64,000 nt of DNA from Bin87 sp034428455. GTDB taxonomy: Bacteria; Chloroflexota; Dehalococcoidia; Lucifugimonadales; UBA3495. Made by a program: the position numbers and the translations under genes. A model generated the notes under the pieces. It saw nothing but the letters and a program-made list of their open reading frames with translations. It had not been told where the DNA came from and did not search any database. Below are positions 16,489-23,411 of the stretch, piece by piece. The stretch covers positions 1 through 64,000 of the forward strand of contig DAOUHZ010000111.1 of the NCBI GenBank assembly GCA_034428455.1, read 5' to 3'. The stretch's first letter is position 1. Each line of letters opens with the position of its first letter.

Positions 16489-17343
16489 CTACCGCAAGTA
16501 GTCAGCAATCTGCTGGTCGTAGTCGTCCTTCCGCGTGACTTGTGCGATCAGATCGGCCGAGGCGCATTGGTCGCGCAGGTCGCCCGGGGCTACGCCGTCG
16601 CGCAGGGCCTTCATGACATCGTACACGGCCTTGATGGACGCCTGGAACGAAAGGTGCCCTTGCAAGGCAACGCGGACGCCGTTCTGGCCGAGCCACGCCT
16701 TATCCGACAACTCGCCGCCGGCTCCGCCCAGGAGCAGCGGGATGTTCAGCTCGGAATTCACCGCTTCGACATGCTCCTTCGTGCTGGCGCCGGCCAGGAA
16801 GATGGCATCGACGCCGGCGGCCTCGTAGGCCTTGACCCGGCGGATGCATTCGTCGAGCCCTTCGCTCAAGCTGCTGGTGCGGCCGGCGACCACGGTGTTG
16901 GGGTCGTTGCGTCCGGAGAGCGCGGCTTTCATCTTGCCCACCCCCTCTTCCAGCGAGATGTAGCGCGGGCCGTCGCCGAACTGCATGGGCAGCACCGTAT
17001 CCTCGATGGTGAGGGCCGCCACACCGGACGCCTCCAGTTCTTCCACCGTGCGCTTCACGCTCAGGGCGTTGCCATAGCCGTGGTCGGCGTCGACCATGAG
17101 CGGCAGCGTTCCGGCGCGGCAGATGCGGTAGATCTGCTGGGCAAACTCGCTCAGGGTCAGCACGACGTAATCGGGGGCGCCGAGCACCGTGCCGCTGGCG
17201 ATGGAGCCGGCGAACATACCGACCTCGAAGCCCAGGTCCTCGGCGACGCGGGCCGAAATCGGGTCAAACACGGAGCCGGGATGCACGCAAACATCGCCGG
17301 CCAGAACGGCGCGATACCGCTCCCGTCGCTTGGTGTAATCCAT
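16489..17343 (-). CDS. Isocitrate lyase/PEP mutase superfamily enzyme, oxaloacetate decarboxylase-like
   Basis: A 284-aa TIM-barrel enzyme of the ICL/PEPM superfamily, which cleave or form C-C or P-C bonds next to a carboxylate using Mg2+. PGSVFDPISARVAEDLGFEV at the N-terminus, VDADHGYGNALSVKRTVEEL (Mg-binding acidic residue) and LTIEDTVLP match the oxaloacetate decarboxylase group (PA4872-like). The KKCGH motif of true lyases such as PrpB is not evident. Length is normal. The ATG at 17343 has AAGGAGG upstream. It is read with the VOC gene. The exact substrate is uncertain; oxaloacetate or a related alpha-keto acid is the best guess. Confidence 0.85.
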   Translation of the reverse strand: MDYTKRRERYRAVLAGDVCVHPGSVFDPISARVAEDLGFEVGMFAGSIASGTVLGAPDYVVLTLSEFAQQIYRICRAGTLPLMVDADHGYGNALSVKRTVEELEASGVAALTIEDTVLPMQFGDGPRYISLEEGVGKMKAALSGRNDPNTVVAGRTSSLSEGLDECIRRVKAYEAAGVDAIFLAGASTKEHVEAVNSELNIPLLLGGAGGELSDKAWLGQNGVRVALQGHLSFQASIKAVYDVMKALRDGVAPGDLRDQCASADLIAQVTRKDDYDQQIADYLR

Positions 17344-17392
17344 AAGCTCATTTCCTCCTTATGACTCATTGTGGGCCCGATGACTGCCGAAC

Positions 17393-17662
17393 TCATAGTG
17401 CTGGTTGTTCACCGTCACCGTCAGTTGCAGCATATCGGGCCCAAAGCTCAGTGTAATGTTCCCACATCTCCAGGAAAGTGGAACTGGCTCTTGCACCAAG
17501 GGCAACCGCAGCCAGCAACGTTATCCCGGCAGACAAGCCCGGTCCGGCGTCGATCAGTACAGCGGCTGTTTTAGCTACTGCCGGTAGAAGAATAGCCGCC
17601 AGAGTCAACTCCGATATTTTGCCGATGTCATCTGACAGGTTCTTGAGTACATCGCGCAACAT
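17393..17662 (-). CDS. Small hydrophobic protein
   Basis: An 89-aa protein with an N-terminal amphipathic start, two adjacent moderately hydrophobic segments (LTLAAILLPAVAKTAAVLI and LSAGITLLAAVALGARA) and an acidic C-terminus. It follows the neighbouring 79-aa membrane protein by only three bases on the same strand, so the two are probably co-translated. No family is recognised. Confidence 0.5.
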   Translation of the reverse strand: MLRDVLKNLSDDIGKISELTLAAILLPAVAKTAAVLIDAGPGLSAGITLLAAVALGARASSTFLEMWEHYTELWARYAATDGDGEQPAL

Positions 17663-17665
17663 CGA

Positions 17666-17905
17666 CTATCGCCGAGGAGGGACTAGCCGCATCAGCCGGC
17701 CTACAAGTATCAACGCGGCCAGCGTCGTGATTGCTATTATCTGAGCGGTTTCGCCCGGGGTCGCTGCCGCCAGCGCGTCTCTTAGCGTGGGGTACACCAT
17801 AAAATACGCCAAATAGGCCATTAGCCCGACCCATAACAAGCCCAGAAGCAGGCCTAGTGCCAAGCCCTGCCTTTTCCGCGTCCGTATGTGGAACAGGCTA
17901 CCCAT
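17666..17905 (-). CDS. Small two-helix membrane protein
   Basis: A 79-aa protein with a basic N-terminus (IRTRKRQ) and two clear membrane segments, GLALGLLLGLLWVGLMAYLA and IIAITTLAALILVG, ending in RLMRLVPPRR. The positive-inside pattern puts both termini in the cytoplasm. It is immediately upstream of the 89-aa hydrophobic gene (three-base gap) and divergent from the DUF429-like gene. A GGGGGGA stretch precedes the ATG at 17905. Function unknown. Confidence 0.55.
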   Translation of the reverse strand: MGSLFHIRTRKRQGLALGLLLGLLWVGLMAYLAYFMVYPTLRDALAAATPGETAQIIAITTLAALILVGRLMRLVPPRR

Positions 17906-17988
17906 TACGGTCCCCCCAGTTTCCGGGCTACGCTATTCTAACCCAACTGCTCACCGCCGGCAAAACCGGGTTGTCAGGAGACAGGATT

Positions 17989-18867
17989 ATGACTACCACC
18001 ATCGTCGGTGTCGATTTCAGCGGGAGAGGAACCGGCAACACCACCCAAGTCACGATGGCGACGCTACAGAGCGATGTCTTGCAACTGCAACCCTGCGATC
18101 CTTTGCCCAAGAGATTACCTGACACACACGAGAGGCTTATAGAAATGCTGGAATGCTTGTGTTGTGATGCGGTTGTGGGCCTTGATTTTCCCTTTTCGGT
18201 TCCTTGGCCTTTTGGTAGAGAATTAGCCCGGGTGCAACTGAGCAAGATTCCTGCTGATATGTCCGATTTGTGGAACATCGTAGCCGCAATGGGCGTGAAT
18301 TATGACCGTTTCAAAGAGTTGCGGGACGATTTCGTTAAAGAGTTTGGAGAAATCCAGCGACGGGGTGACGTTTGCCTCCGTGGCCCTATCTCTCCGCTCA
18401 AAACAGGCGGCCCCAACATGCTGCCCATGACATTTCGTGGAATGCAGATGCTCCAACTTCTTTGGAACTCTACGAAGCGGCGTTTCCGCGTTCCCCCTCT
18501 ACCGGAGATCGGGCGCAACGGTCCAACACTGCTTGAAACAATGCCGGGTGTCCTGCTCCGTCACCTCTGCCTGCCCGCCGCCAATTACAAGAGAAAGAAC
18601 AAGACCAACGGCGGGGACCCAAAGACAGTGCGCTGGGAAATACTGAACGGACTGGAAGCAAGGGCCCCAGTGTCGTTGCAAATTCCTGACGATATGCGGG
18701 AGCAATTCATAAATAATGACGACTGCCTCGATTCACTAGTAGCCGCCATTGCCGCGGCCATATGGGCCCAAGACTCGTACAATTTCCGCAAGCCGCAGCC
18801 CCAAGAACTTCGCGACGCCCAACTTGAAGGTTGGATTTACGTCCCACTACCGTCTCCGTCCAACTAG
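17989..18867 (+). CDS. DUF429-like (RNase H-fold) protein
   Basis: A 292-aa protein opening with TIVGVDFSGRGTGNTTQ, the first strand and acidic residue of an RNase H-like fold, then VVGLDFPFSVPWPFG, and near the end NNDDCLDSLVAAIAAAIWA, where the last acidic residues sit. This order fits the DUF429 family, predicted metal-dependent nucleases. The ATG at 17989 has AGGAGA with 7-base spacing and is preferred to upstream in-frame starts. The last 21 bases overlap the convergent aquaporin gene. Its partner or substrate is unknown. Confidence 0.7.
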   Translation: MTTTIVGVDFSGRGTGNTTQVTMATLQSDVLQLQPCDPLPKRLPDTHERLIEMLECLCCDAVVGLDFPFSVPWPFGRELARVQLSKIPADMSDLWNIVAAMGVNYDRFKELRDDFVKEFGEIQRRGDVCLRGPISPLKTGGPNMLPMTFRGMQMLQLLWNSTKRRFRVPPLPEIGRNGPTLLETMPGVLLRHLCLPAANYKRKNKTNGGDPKTVRWEILNGLEARAPVSLQIPDDMREQFINNDDCLDSLVAAIAAAIWAQDSYNFRKPQPQELRDAQLEGWIYVPLPSPSN

Positions 18868-19509
18868 CAGCCACACCAGCCCGATAGCCAACCCCGCGCC
18901 GATCAACTGCATGACGATGAAGATCGGGGCGGACGCCGGGTAGATGCCGGCGAAGGTGTCCGAAAACATGCGGGCTATTGTAACCGCGGGATTGGCAAAG
19001 CTGGTGGAGGAGGTAAAGAAGTACGCCGCCCCAATGTATGCTCCAACAGCCACCGGTACCACCGCCGCCCGATGCCGGGGGATGAGGAAGATCACAAAGA
19101 GCAGTCCCAGGGTGGCGATGACTTCCGCCAGCCACAACTCGGGACCGCTGCGTACTTTTGTCGACCATGTGACCGGCGGCAACGCGAACATCAGGTTTGC
19201 CAGTATCGCCCCCGCGATGCCGCCGACAACCTGGGCGCCCATGTAGGCGATGCCTTCCCGGATCGACCTGCCGTTCAGGACCAGGTCGGCCAAAGTCACC
19301 GCTGGGTTGAAATGCGCGCCGGAAACCGGCCCGAATGCCCAGATCAGCGCCATCAGGGCGAAAGCGGTCGCTACGGCGTTTTCGAACAGCTGAAGCCCGA
19401 CGTCGTTCGGACTGAGTCGTTGCGCCGCGATGCCGCTGCCGATCACCGCCATCAGCAGGAAAGCGGTGCCCACGGCCTCCGCAACGAGCCGCCGACCTAA
19501 CGTGGGCAA
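18847..19509 (-). CDS. MIP-family aquaporin/glycerol facilitator-like channel
   Basis: A 220-aa six-helix channel of the major intrinsic protein family. Both half-helix selectivity motifs are present, SGAHFNPAVTLADL and SFANPAVTIARMFSD, the second followed by arginine as usual. It resembles the short bacterial channels found next to arsenic genes, but no ars genes are near. I prefer the TTG at 19509, which has AGGAGA six bases upstream and gives a typical start (PTLGRRLVAEAVGTAFLL); longer frames to 19545 or 19608 would run over a hairpin repeat and lack a ribosome-binding site. Its 3' end overlaps the DUF429-like gene tail-to-tail. Confidence 0.88.
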   Translation of the reverse strand: MPTLGRRLVAEAVGTAFLLMAVIGSGIAAQRLSPNDVGLQLFENAVATAFALMALIWAFGPVSGAHFNPAVTLADLVLNGRSIREGIAYMGAQVVGGIAGAILANLMFALPPVTWSTKVRSGPELWLAEVIATLGLLFVIFLIPRHRAAVVPVAVGAYIGAAYFFTSSTSFANPAVTIARMFSDTFAGIYPASAPIFIVMQLIGAGLAIGLVWLLVGRRR

Positions 19510-19551
19510 GGACAATCTCCTCGCGAGCGCCCGGCCAACGGCCATAGAAAA

Positions 19552-19571
19552 AGGGCGGAAGATCCGCCCCT
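19552..19571. repeat. Palindromic hairpin repeat, copy 2 (short variant)
   Basis: GGGCGGA-AGA-TCCGCCC with flanking purines/pyrimidines, a shortened member of the AGGGGCG palindrome family. It lies between the divergent aquaporin and 100-aa protein genes. On the minus strand the stem is followed by TTTTTCT, so it looks like a terminator facing the aquaporin gene. Confidence 0.6.
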
Positions 19572-19662
19572 CAAATCGGCACGACGCTTGGCCTTTTCGC
19601 CATAGCAAATCATAATGGGGAGAGTCTACCCATGGGTCACGCGACGGTCAACCGCAGGTGCG

Positions 19663-19692
19663 TTGACGCTCCGGGGCGCCGCTTACTATAAT
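19663..19692 (+). promoter_or_regulatory. Strong sigma-70-like promoter
   Basis: TTGACG at 19663-19668 and a perfect TATAAT at 19687-19692 are 18 bases apart. The small gene starting at 19731 follows after a leader of about 30 bases. Confidence 0.75.
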
Positions 19693-19730
19693 CCGGGCAT
19701 CAACAGCCAACTGAAGAGGTACCGGCAGCA

Positions 19731-20033
19731 ATGAACCTGAAGACTGGACAACGTTACGTAGGCCCGGGCGGCGCGGAGATGATCGTCAGCAAGGCCAGCG
19801 GAGAAGGTGATCTGACCGATGGGGAGATCCCCTTGCAGATCAAGGGGGCAAGCGTAGATTTCGGCGGCGCGGCCACCGCCGAAGACGCGCCCGAGGTGAC
19901 CATGGGCAAGCGCCTGACGTCGCCGGACGGCACCGTATCCGTATTGATCACCAAGGCGGGCAAGTGCGACCTGCGCCTGAACGGCGAGGCAATGGAGTTG
20001 CAGGAGGCCAAGCAACTGCCCTCATCGGACTGA
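19731..20033 (+). CDS. Small protein, possibly a Cys-less relative of zinc-ribbon/desulforedoxin-like proteins
   Basis: A 100-aa soluble protein. The N-terminus LKTGQRYVGPGGAEMIVSKA has the spacing of small zinc-ribbon proteins that read roughly RYrCpxCGaEvvV, but the cysteines are replaced by glycine here. The second half repeats a strand pattern (MGKRLTSPDGTVSVLITKAG). Only one cysteine occurs in the whole protein. A strong promoter (TTGACG-18-TATAAT) lies directly upstream and a hairpin directly downstream, so it is an independent, probably well-expressed transcript. Function unknown; the zinc-ribbon kinship is a guess from local pattern. Confidence 0.65.
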   Translation: MNLKTGQRYVGPGGAEMIVSKASGEGDLTDGEIPLQIKGASVDFGGAATAEDAPEVTMGKRLTSPDGTVSVLITKAGKCDLRLNGEAMELQEAKQLPSSD

Positions 20034-20059
20034 CGCATGGCTGCACCACGGAGCGAAAT

Positions 20060-20083
20060 AGGGGCGGGTGATTGACCCGCCCT
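20060..20083. repeat. Palindromic hairpin repeat, copy 3
   Basis: GGGCGGGT-GATTG-ACCCGCCC forms an 8-bp perfect stem with a 5-base loop between two convergent genes, followed by TTCGACTTTCG on the plus strand. Likely a bidirectional terminator. Confidence 0.75.
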
Positions 20084-20112
20084 TCGACTTTCGCGCCTGA
20101 ATCCCTGTCAGA

Positions 20113-20394
20113 TCATTCCGTCGAGCCGGGGTTGGTGGGTTGATTGCCGTTGCGTTCCCGCAGGAGTTGGATGAGGGCTTCGGTGGTTTTTTCGTAGCTT
20201 TGGCGGTAGCGCTCAAGCTCAGCGAGGTAGCGGTCGGCCCGTTCCCGTTCTTGCTGGATTACGACTGCCGCGGCCTCGGCTTTAGCCGTGGCGGCGGCGG
20301 CCTCGGCTATGGCATTGTCAGCACGTTTGCGCTCCTGGTCGAGGCGATTGTCTTTGAGGAATCCGATTACCATGATGATGGTCCCTATTGTCAC
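20113..20394 (-). CDS. Small membrane-anchored coiled-coil protein
   Basis: A 93-aa protein with a short hydrophobic N-terminal segment (TIGTIIMVIGFL) followed by a long charged helix, residues about 16-80, with Ala/Glu/Arg heptads (RADNAIAEAAAATAKAEAAA, then ERERADRYLAELERYRQ). It should be a single-pass protein with a cytoplasmic coiled coil, or a peripheral coiled coil. The start is a GTG at 20394; an ATG about eight codons in is an alternative. It stands alone between convergent and same-strand neighbours. Function unknown. Confidence 0.5.
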   Translation of the reverse strand: MTIGTIIMVIGFLKDNRLDQERKRADNAIAEAAAATAKAEAAAVVIQQERERADRYLAELERYRQSYEKTTEALIQLLRERNGNQPTNPGSTE

Positions 20395-20501
20395 GCCGGA
20401 CAGGTTGGCGGCAAGCGCTGCAAGCGGATCAAAAGAAGGATCATTTCGCGCCGCCGTTCAATCCCAGTGAACGGCGGGGCGGTATTCAGGCTATCGTCGG
20501 C

Positions 20502-21572
20502 CTACAGGAAGTGGGGGATGACGTACTTCCCGAAGAGGCGGATGCTGTTCATGATCTTGCTGTGGGGCAGATTGCCCATCTGCATGAAGCACAGGATCTG
20601 GTCGACGCCGGCCTCCTGGTACTTCTCGAGCGTCTTGATGACCGTTTCCGGCGAGCCCATGGCGAACGCGCCTGACTCGATATGGTCGTCGGCGGTTTTG
20701 TCGACCCGCTCTTCCTGCACGGCATTGACGGCGAAGCGATAGCTCTCCGGCACGTCGCGGCCGGCCCAGGGAGCGTAGAGCTCCTCGGCTTTGCCAACAA
20801 ACCATTCGCCTTCACGGGCAGCGGACTCGTAGGCTTCCTCATCGGTCTCGGCGACATGCACCATGCACAGCGCGGCGATGTTGTTGTTTGCCTGGCGGCC
20901 GATGGGATTGGCGCTCTTGGCGGCGTCCCGATAGATCTGCACGCGCTCCACCAACTGCTCGTGGCCCCCCAGGTTGAAGCAGAGCACGCCTACTCCCATG
21001 GACCCAGCCTCGCCGAAGGACGTCGGCTGGCTGCACGCCATCCACAGCGGCGGGTGCGGGTCCTGCACCGGCTTGGGGATCACCGACCGGGGCGGGATGT
21101 TGTAGAACTCGCCCGAATGGGTGAATGGGTCCTCGGTCCACATGCGCGGGATCATCTCGATGGCCTCCCGCCACTGAGCCTTGGTGGTCTCCGGGTCAAC
21201 TTCGAAGCCGTCCATCTCGATGAGCGTGGTGGAGCGGCCGGTTCCCAGGTCCATGCGGCCGTCGCTGACGATGTCCAGCACGGCGGCGCGCTCGGCGACT
21301 CGAACCGGGTGGTTATACGCGCCGGGCAGCAGGGCGACAGCGTGGCCGATTCGGATGCGCTTGGTGCGCTGGGAGATGGCCCCGTACAGCACTTCGGGCG
21401 CGGAACAGTGGGAGAACTCCCGCAGGAAGTGGTGCTCCACCGTCCAGAAGTAGTCGAAACCGACGTCGTCGGCCAGCTCAACCTGGGCCATGACCTGCTT
21501 GTACCGCTCGGCCTCGATGCCGGGGTAATGGGGCTCGGGAACCTGGATTTCGTACATCAATCCGAATTTCAT
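20502..21572 (-). CDS. LLM-class flavin-dependent oxidoreductase (luciferase-like monooxygenase)
   Basis: A 356-aa TIM-barrel flavin monooxygenase of the bacterial luciferase-like superfamily, using reduced FMN (or F420) and O2. Family motifs are FDYFWTVEHHFLREFSHCSA near residue 38, IRIGHAVALLPGAYNHPVRV near residue 70, LDIVSDGRMDLGTGRS and PPRSVIPKPVQDPHPPLWMA. Such enzymes are notably expanded in SAR202 Chloroflexota, where roles in oxidising recalcitrant organic matter have been proposed; the substrate here is unknown. The ATG at 21572 has AAGGAG 8 bases upstream and starts KFGLMYEIQ; an in-frame extension to 21809 would read through the antitoxin gene and was rejected. Confidence 0.93.
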   Translation of the reverse strand: MKFGLMYEIQVPEPHYPGIEAERYKQVMAQVELADDVGFDYFWTVEHHFLREFSHCSAPEVLYGAISQRTKRIRIGHAVALLPGAYNHPVRVAERAAVLDIVSDGRMDLGTGRSTTLIEMDGFEVDPETTKAQWREAIEMIPRMWTEDPFTHSGEFYNIPPRSVIPKPVQDPHPPLWMACSQPTSFGEAGSMGVGVLCFNLGGHEQLVERVQIYRDAAKSANPIGRQANNNIAALCMVHVAETDEEAYESAAREGEWFVGKAEELYAPWAGRDVPESYRFAVNAVQEERVDKTADDHIESGAFAMGSPETVIKTLEKYQEAGVDQILCFMQMGNLPHSKIMNSIRLFGKYVIPHFL

Positions 21573-21627
21573 GGCGTTTTGCTCCTTGTGGAAGGTGTGA
21601 GTGCACGTGAGATCGTCGACTGGTTCG

Positions 21628-21972
21628 CTAGTCGGTAATCTTGTTGCCTCCAGCCCAGACGGGAATATCGTCAAGGGTAATGCGGGGCGTGATTTGGGCG
21701 GCGATGGTTGCGCCGTGCTTGCGTTCCGCGATCCACACGTCGTGAACGTCCTGCATATCCATCCAGAAACGCGGCGTAGTGCCGAAGTAGCGTCCCAGAC
21801 GCAAGGCAAGCTCCGCCGTCACGCCGCTGCGCTGTGCCAGAATCTCTTCAGTAGAGCCGGCGGGCAAAGCCAGCGCGGCGTCAAACTCGGTGGGAGACAA
21901 TGCCAGTTCTGCCAGTTCCGCAGACAGCATCGCGCCCGGATGAGTGGGCGGAGTTTCGTTTTCGCTGTTCAT
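21628..21972 (-). CDS. HigA-type antitoxin (XRE HTH), downstream copy
   Basis: A 114-aa XRE-family helix-turn-helix protein of the HigA group. THPGAMLSAELAELALSPTEF is the usual HigA N-terminus; the HTH is LALPAGSTEEILAQRSGVTA and the conserved LRLGRYFGTTPRFWMDMQ follows. HigA proteins bind and repress their own promoter and neutralise the RelE-like toxin HigB. It follows the HigB gene by 10 bases. Another HigA-like gene sits directly upstream of HigB, so the toxin is flanked by two antitoxin homologs that are clearly diverged from one another. Confidence 0.88.
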   Translation of the reverse strand: MNSENETPPTHPGAMLSAELAELALSPTEFDAALALPAGSTEEILAQRSGVTAELALRLGRYFGTTPRFWMDMQDVHDVWIAERKHGATIAAQITPRITLDDIPVWAGGNKITD

Positions 21973-21982
21973 GCCGCCTCCG

Positions 21983-22261
21983 TCAGTGATAATCCACTAT
22001 TTCCACATCGTAGGCATCGCCATTGTACCAGCGAAAGCAGATGCGCCATTGACGGTTGATGCGGATGCTATGTTGACCAGCTCGGTCGCCGGTAAGGGCT
22101 TCCAGGCGATTGCCGCGGGGGACGTACAATTCTTGCAAATATCTGGCTCGATTTAGCGCAACGAGCTTGCCGTACGCACGCTCAGCAAACCCATGGTACG
22201 CCGGCACTCTCTCGCCGTGGAACAATCGATCAGTGTCCCGGTCGCGAAAGTTCTGGATCAT
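21983..22261 (-). CDS. HigB-type (RelE/ParE fold) toxin
   Basis: A 92-aa RelE-superfamily toxin of the HigB group, ribosome-dependent mRNA interferases. The signature MIQNFRDRDTDRLFHGE at the N-terminus and RAGQHSIRINRQWRICFRW near the C-terminus are characteristic, with the ending DAYDVEIVDYH. Length is complete. Its ATG overlaps the stop of the upstream HigA-like gene by four bases, and the second HigA gene starts after 10 bases, giving the order HigA-HigB-HigA in one transcript. In classical higBA the toxin comes first; here it is preceded and followed by antitoxins. Confidence 0.92.
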   Translation of the reverse strand: MIQNFRDRDTDRLFHGERVPAYHGFAERAYGKLVALNRARYLQELYVPRGNRLEALTGDRAGQHSIRINRQWRICFRWYNGDAYDVEIVDYH

Positions 22262-22632
22262 TGGCTACCGACTGGTATATCGCCATAGTCAGACTTCTTG
22301 TAGGGGTATTCGCTGGCTCCGGGGAGCGGAGCGACCTGAGCGATGATGGCAGCGCCGTGCTTGAGCTCGGCGATCTTCAGGTCATACTGCCCTTGGATGC
22401 CCAGCCAGAACTCAGCTGAAGTGCACATATAGTGCGACAGCCTCAGCGCCAGCTCCGGGGTCATGCTGGCCCGTTCCGCCACCAGCGCAGTGGTAGTCCC
22501 TGCCGGCACGGCCAAGGCGGCGTCGAGCTCGGCGGCAGACATCCCCCATTCTTCAAGGTCCTCGGCGATGTACTTGCCAGGGTGGATGGGAGGCATCCCG
22601 TCCTTGAAAGGCGGATTCTTTTCAATAATCAT
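22258..22632 (-). CDS. HigA-type antitoxin (XRE HTH), upstream copy
   Basis: A 124-aa HigA-family protein: PPIHPGKYIAEDLEEWGMSA, an HTH around LAVPAGTTTALVAERASMTP, and LRLSHYMCTSAEFWLGIQGQ. Compared with the downstream copy it has a longer C-terminus (EYPYKKSDYGDIPVG). It is coupled at both ends by ATGA overlaps: with the HRDC/GIY-YIG gene upstream (22629-22632) and with HigB downstream (22258-22261). It may be the cognate antitoxin, an alternative one, or a regulator of the whole operon. Confidence 0.88.
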   Translation of the reverse strand: MIIEKNPPFKDGMPPIHPGKYIAEDLEEWGMSAAELDAALAVPAGTTTALVAERASMTPELALRLSHYMCTSAEFWLGIQGQYDLKIAELKHGAAIIAQVAPLPGASEYPYKKSDYGDIPVGSQ

Positions 22633-23339
22633 GCTTTGCTCCGCTGCCTTCGGGATGGTGGCGTAACACCGCCGTAAGGCAAACGACGTTCTTGTACGGT
22701 GGACTGCGCCTGTGACAAGTGAGGAGTGTAGTCCAGTTGGTCGGACAATTGCTTAAAATCTACAATCAACCGGTTGATTTCCCGGCGGCCGGCAGGATTA
22801 GAGTTCAGTTGTTGCAGTTCCACTTCCAAATCAGCAGCTTCGTTTCGAGTTTGAACCGTGGTGAACCACTGTAGCTTGGGTTCTTTGCCTTTAGTGCTTT
22901 GGCTCATATTGTTGCGATGTTCGTGCAAGCGTTCATGTATCTCCCGCGTCTGCCCTACGTAATATTCGCCGGTGTTCATCAACAGAATGTACACGAAGAA
23001 TCGGTCAGCATCCTTGTCCGCCGGGAATTGGCGGTTGTCTCGCTGCCCGTCAACCCGGAACGGTTGCGGATCCTGGTGTCCGGCATTCGCTTCAGTTCGC
23101 TCGCGTATGACTCGGAGAAACTCTTGGCCGTACCGTTCCAACTTCGCGGGGCCTACGCCAGTGATGGCGAGCATACCATCGGAGGTTAGAGGTCGAATTG
23201 TTGCCATTTCCGCCAGAGTATCATTGCTGAACACCATGTATAGCTGTACGCCGTTTGCCCTAGCCAGACGGTTACGCAAGGCGCACAGGTTCTCAAGCAG
23301 CGTTTCATCTGGCATTTGCCGGTCGATTGGGGAAGTCAT
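22629..23339 (-). CDS. HRDC - GIY-YIG nuclease fusion protein
   Basis: A 236-aa two-domain protein. Residues about 10-80 form an HRDC domain (LLENLCALRNRLARANGVQL, then the characteristic ITGVGPAKLERYGQEFL), a nucleic-acid-binding helical domain known from RecQ helicases and RNase D. Residues about 112-190 form a GIY-YIG nuclease domain: VYILLMNTGEYYVGQT gives the two Y/G strands and the following R and H residues (REIHERLHEH) are in place. The linker is polar. The ATG at 23339 is preferred over a TTG at 23390. Its stop overlaps the HigA gene start, so it is the first gene of a four-gene HigAB operon. DNA cleavage or nicking is a reasonable expectation, not demonstrated. Confidence 0.85.
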   Translation of the reverse strand: MTSPIDRQMPDETLLENLCALRNRLARANGVQLYMVFSNDTLAEMATIRPLTSDGMLAITGVGPAKLERYGQEFLRVIRERTEANAGHQDPQPFRVDGQRDNRQFPADKDADRFFVYILLMNTGEYYVGQTREIHERLHEHRNNMSQSTKGKEPKLQWFTTVQTRNEAADLEVELQQLNSNPAGRREINRLIVDFKQLSDQLDYTPHLSQAQSTVQERRLPYGGVTPPSRRQRSKA

Positions 23340-23411
23340 TTCGTTTATGTCTCCATTTGGCCGGCGCGGGTTATCGCTCACGCCGGCCAATCTTGAGCGC
23401 TTTGCAGTGGG

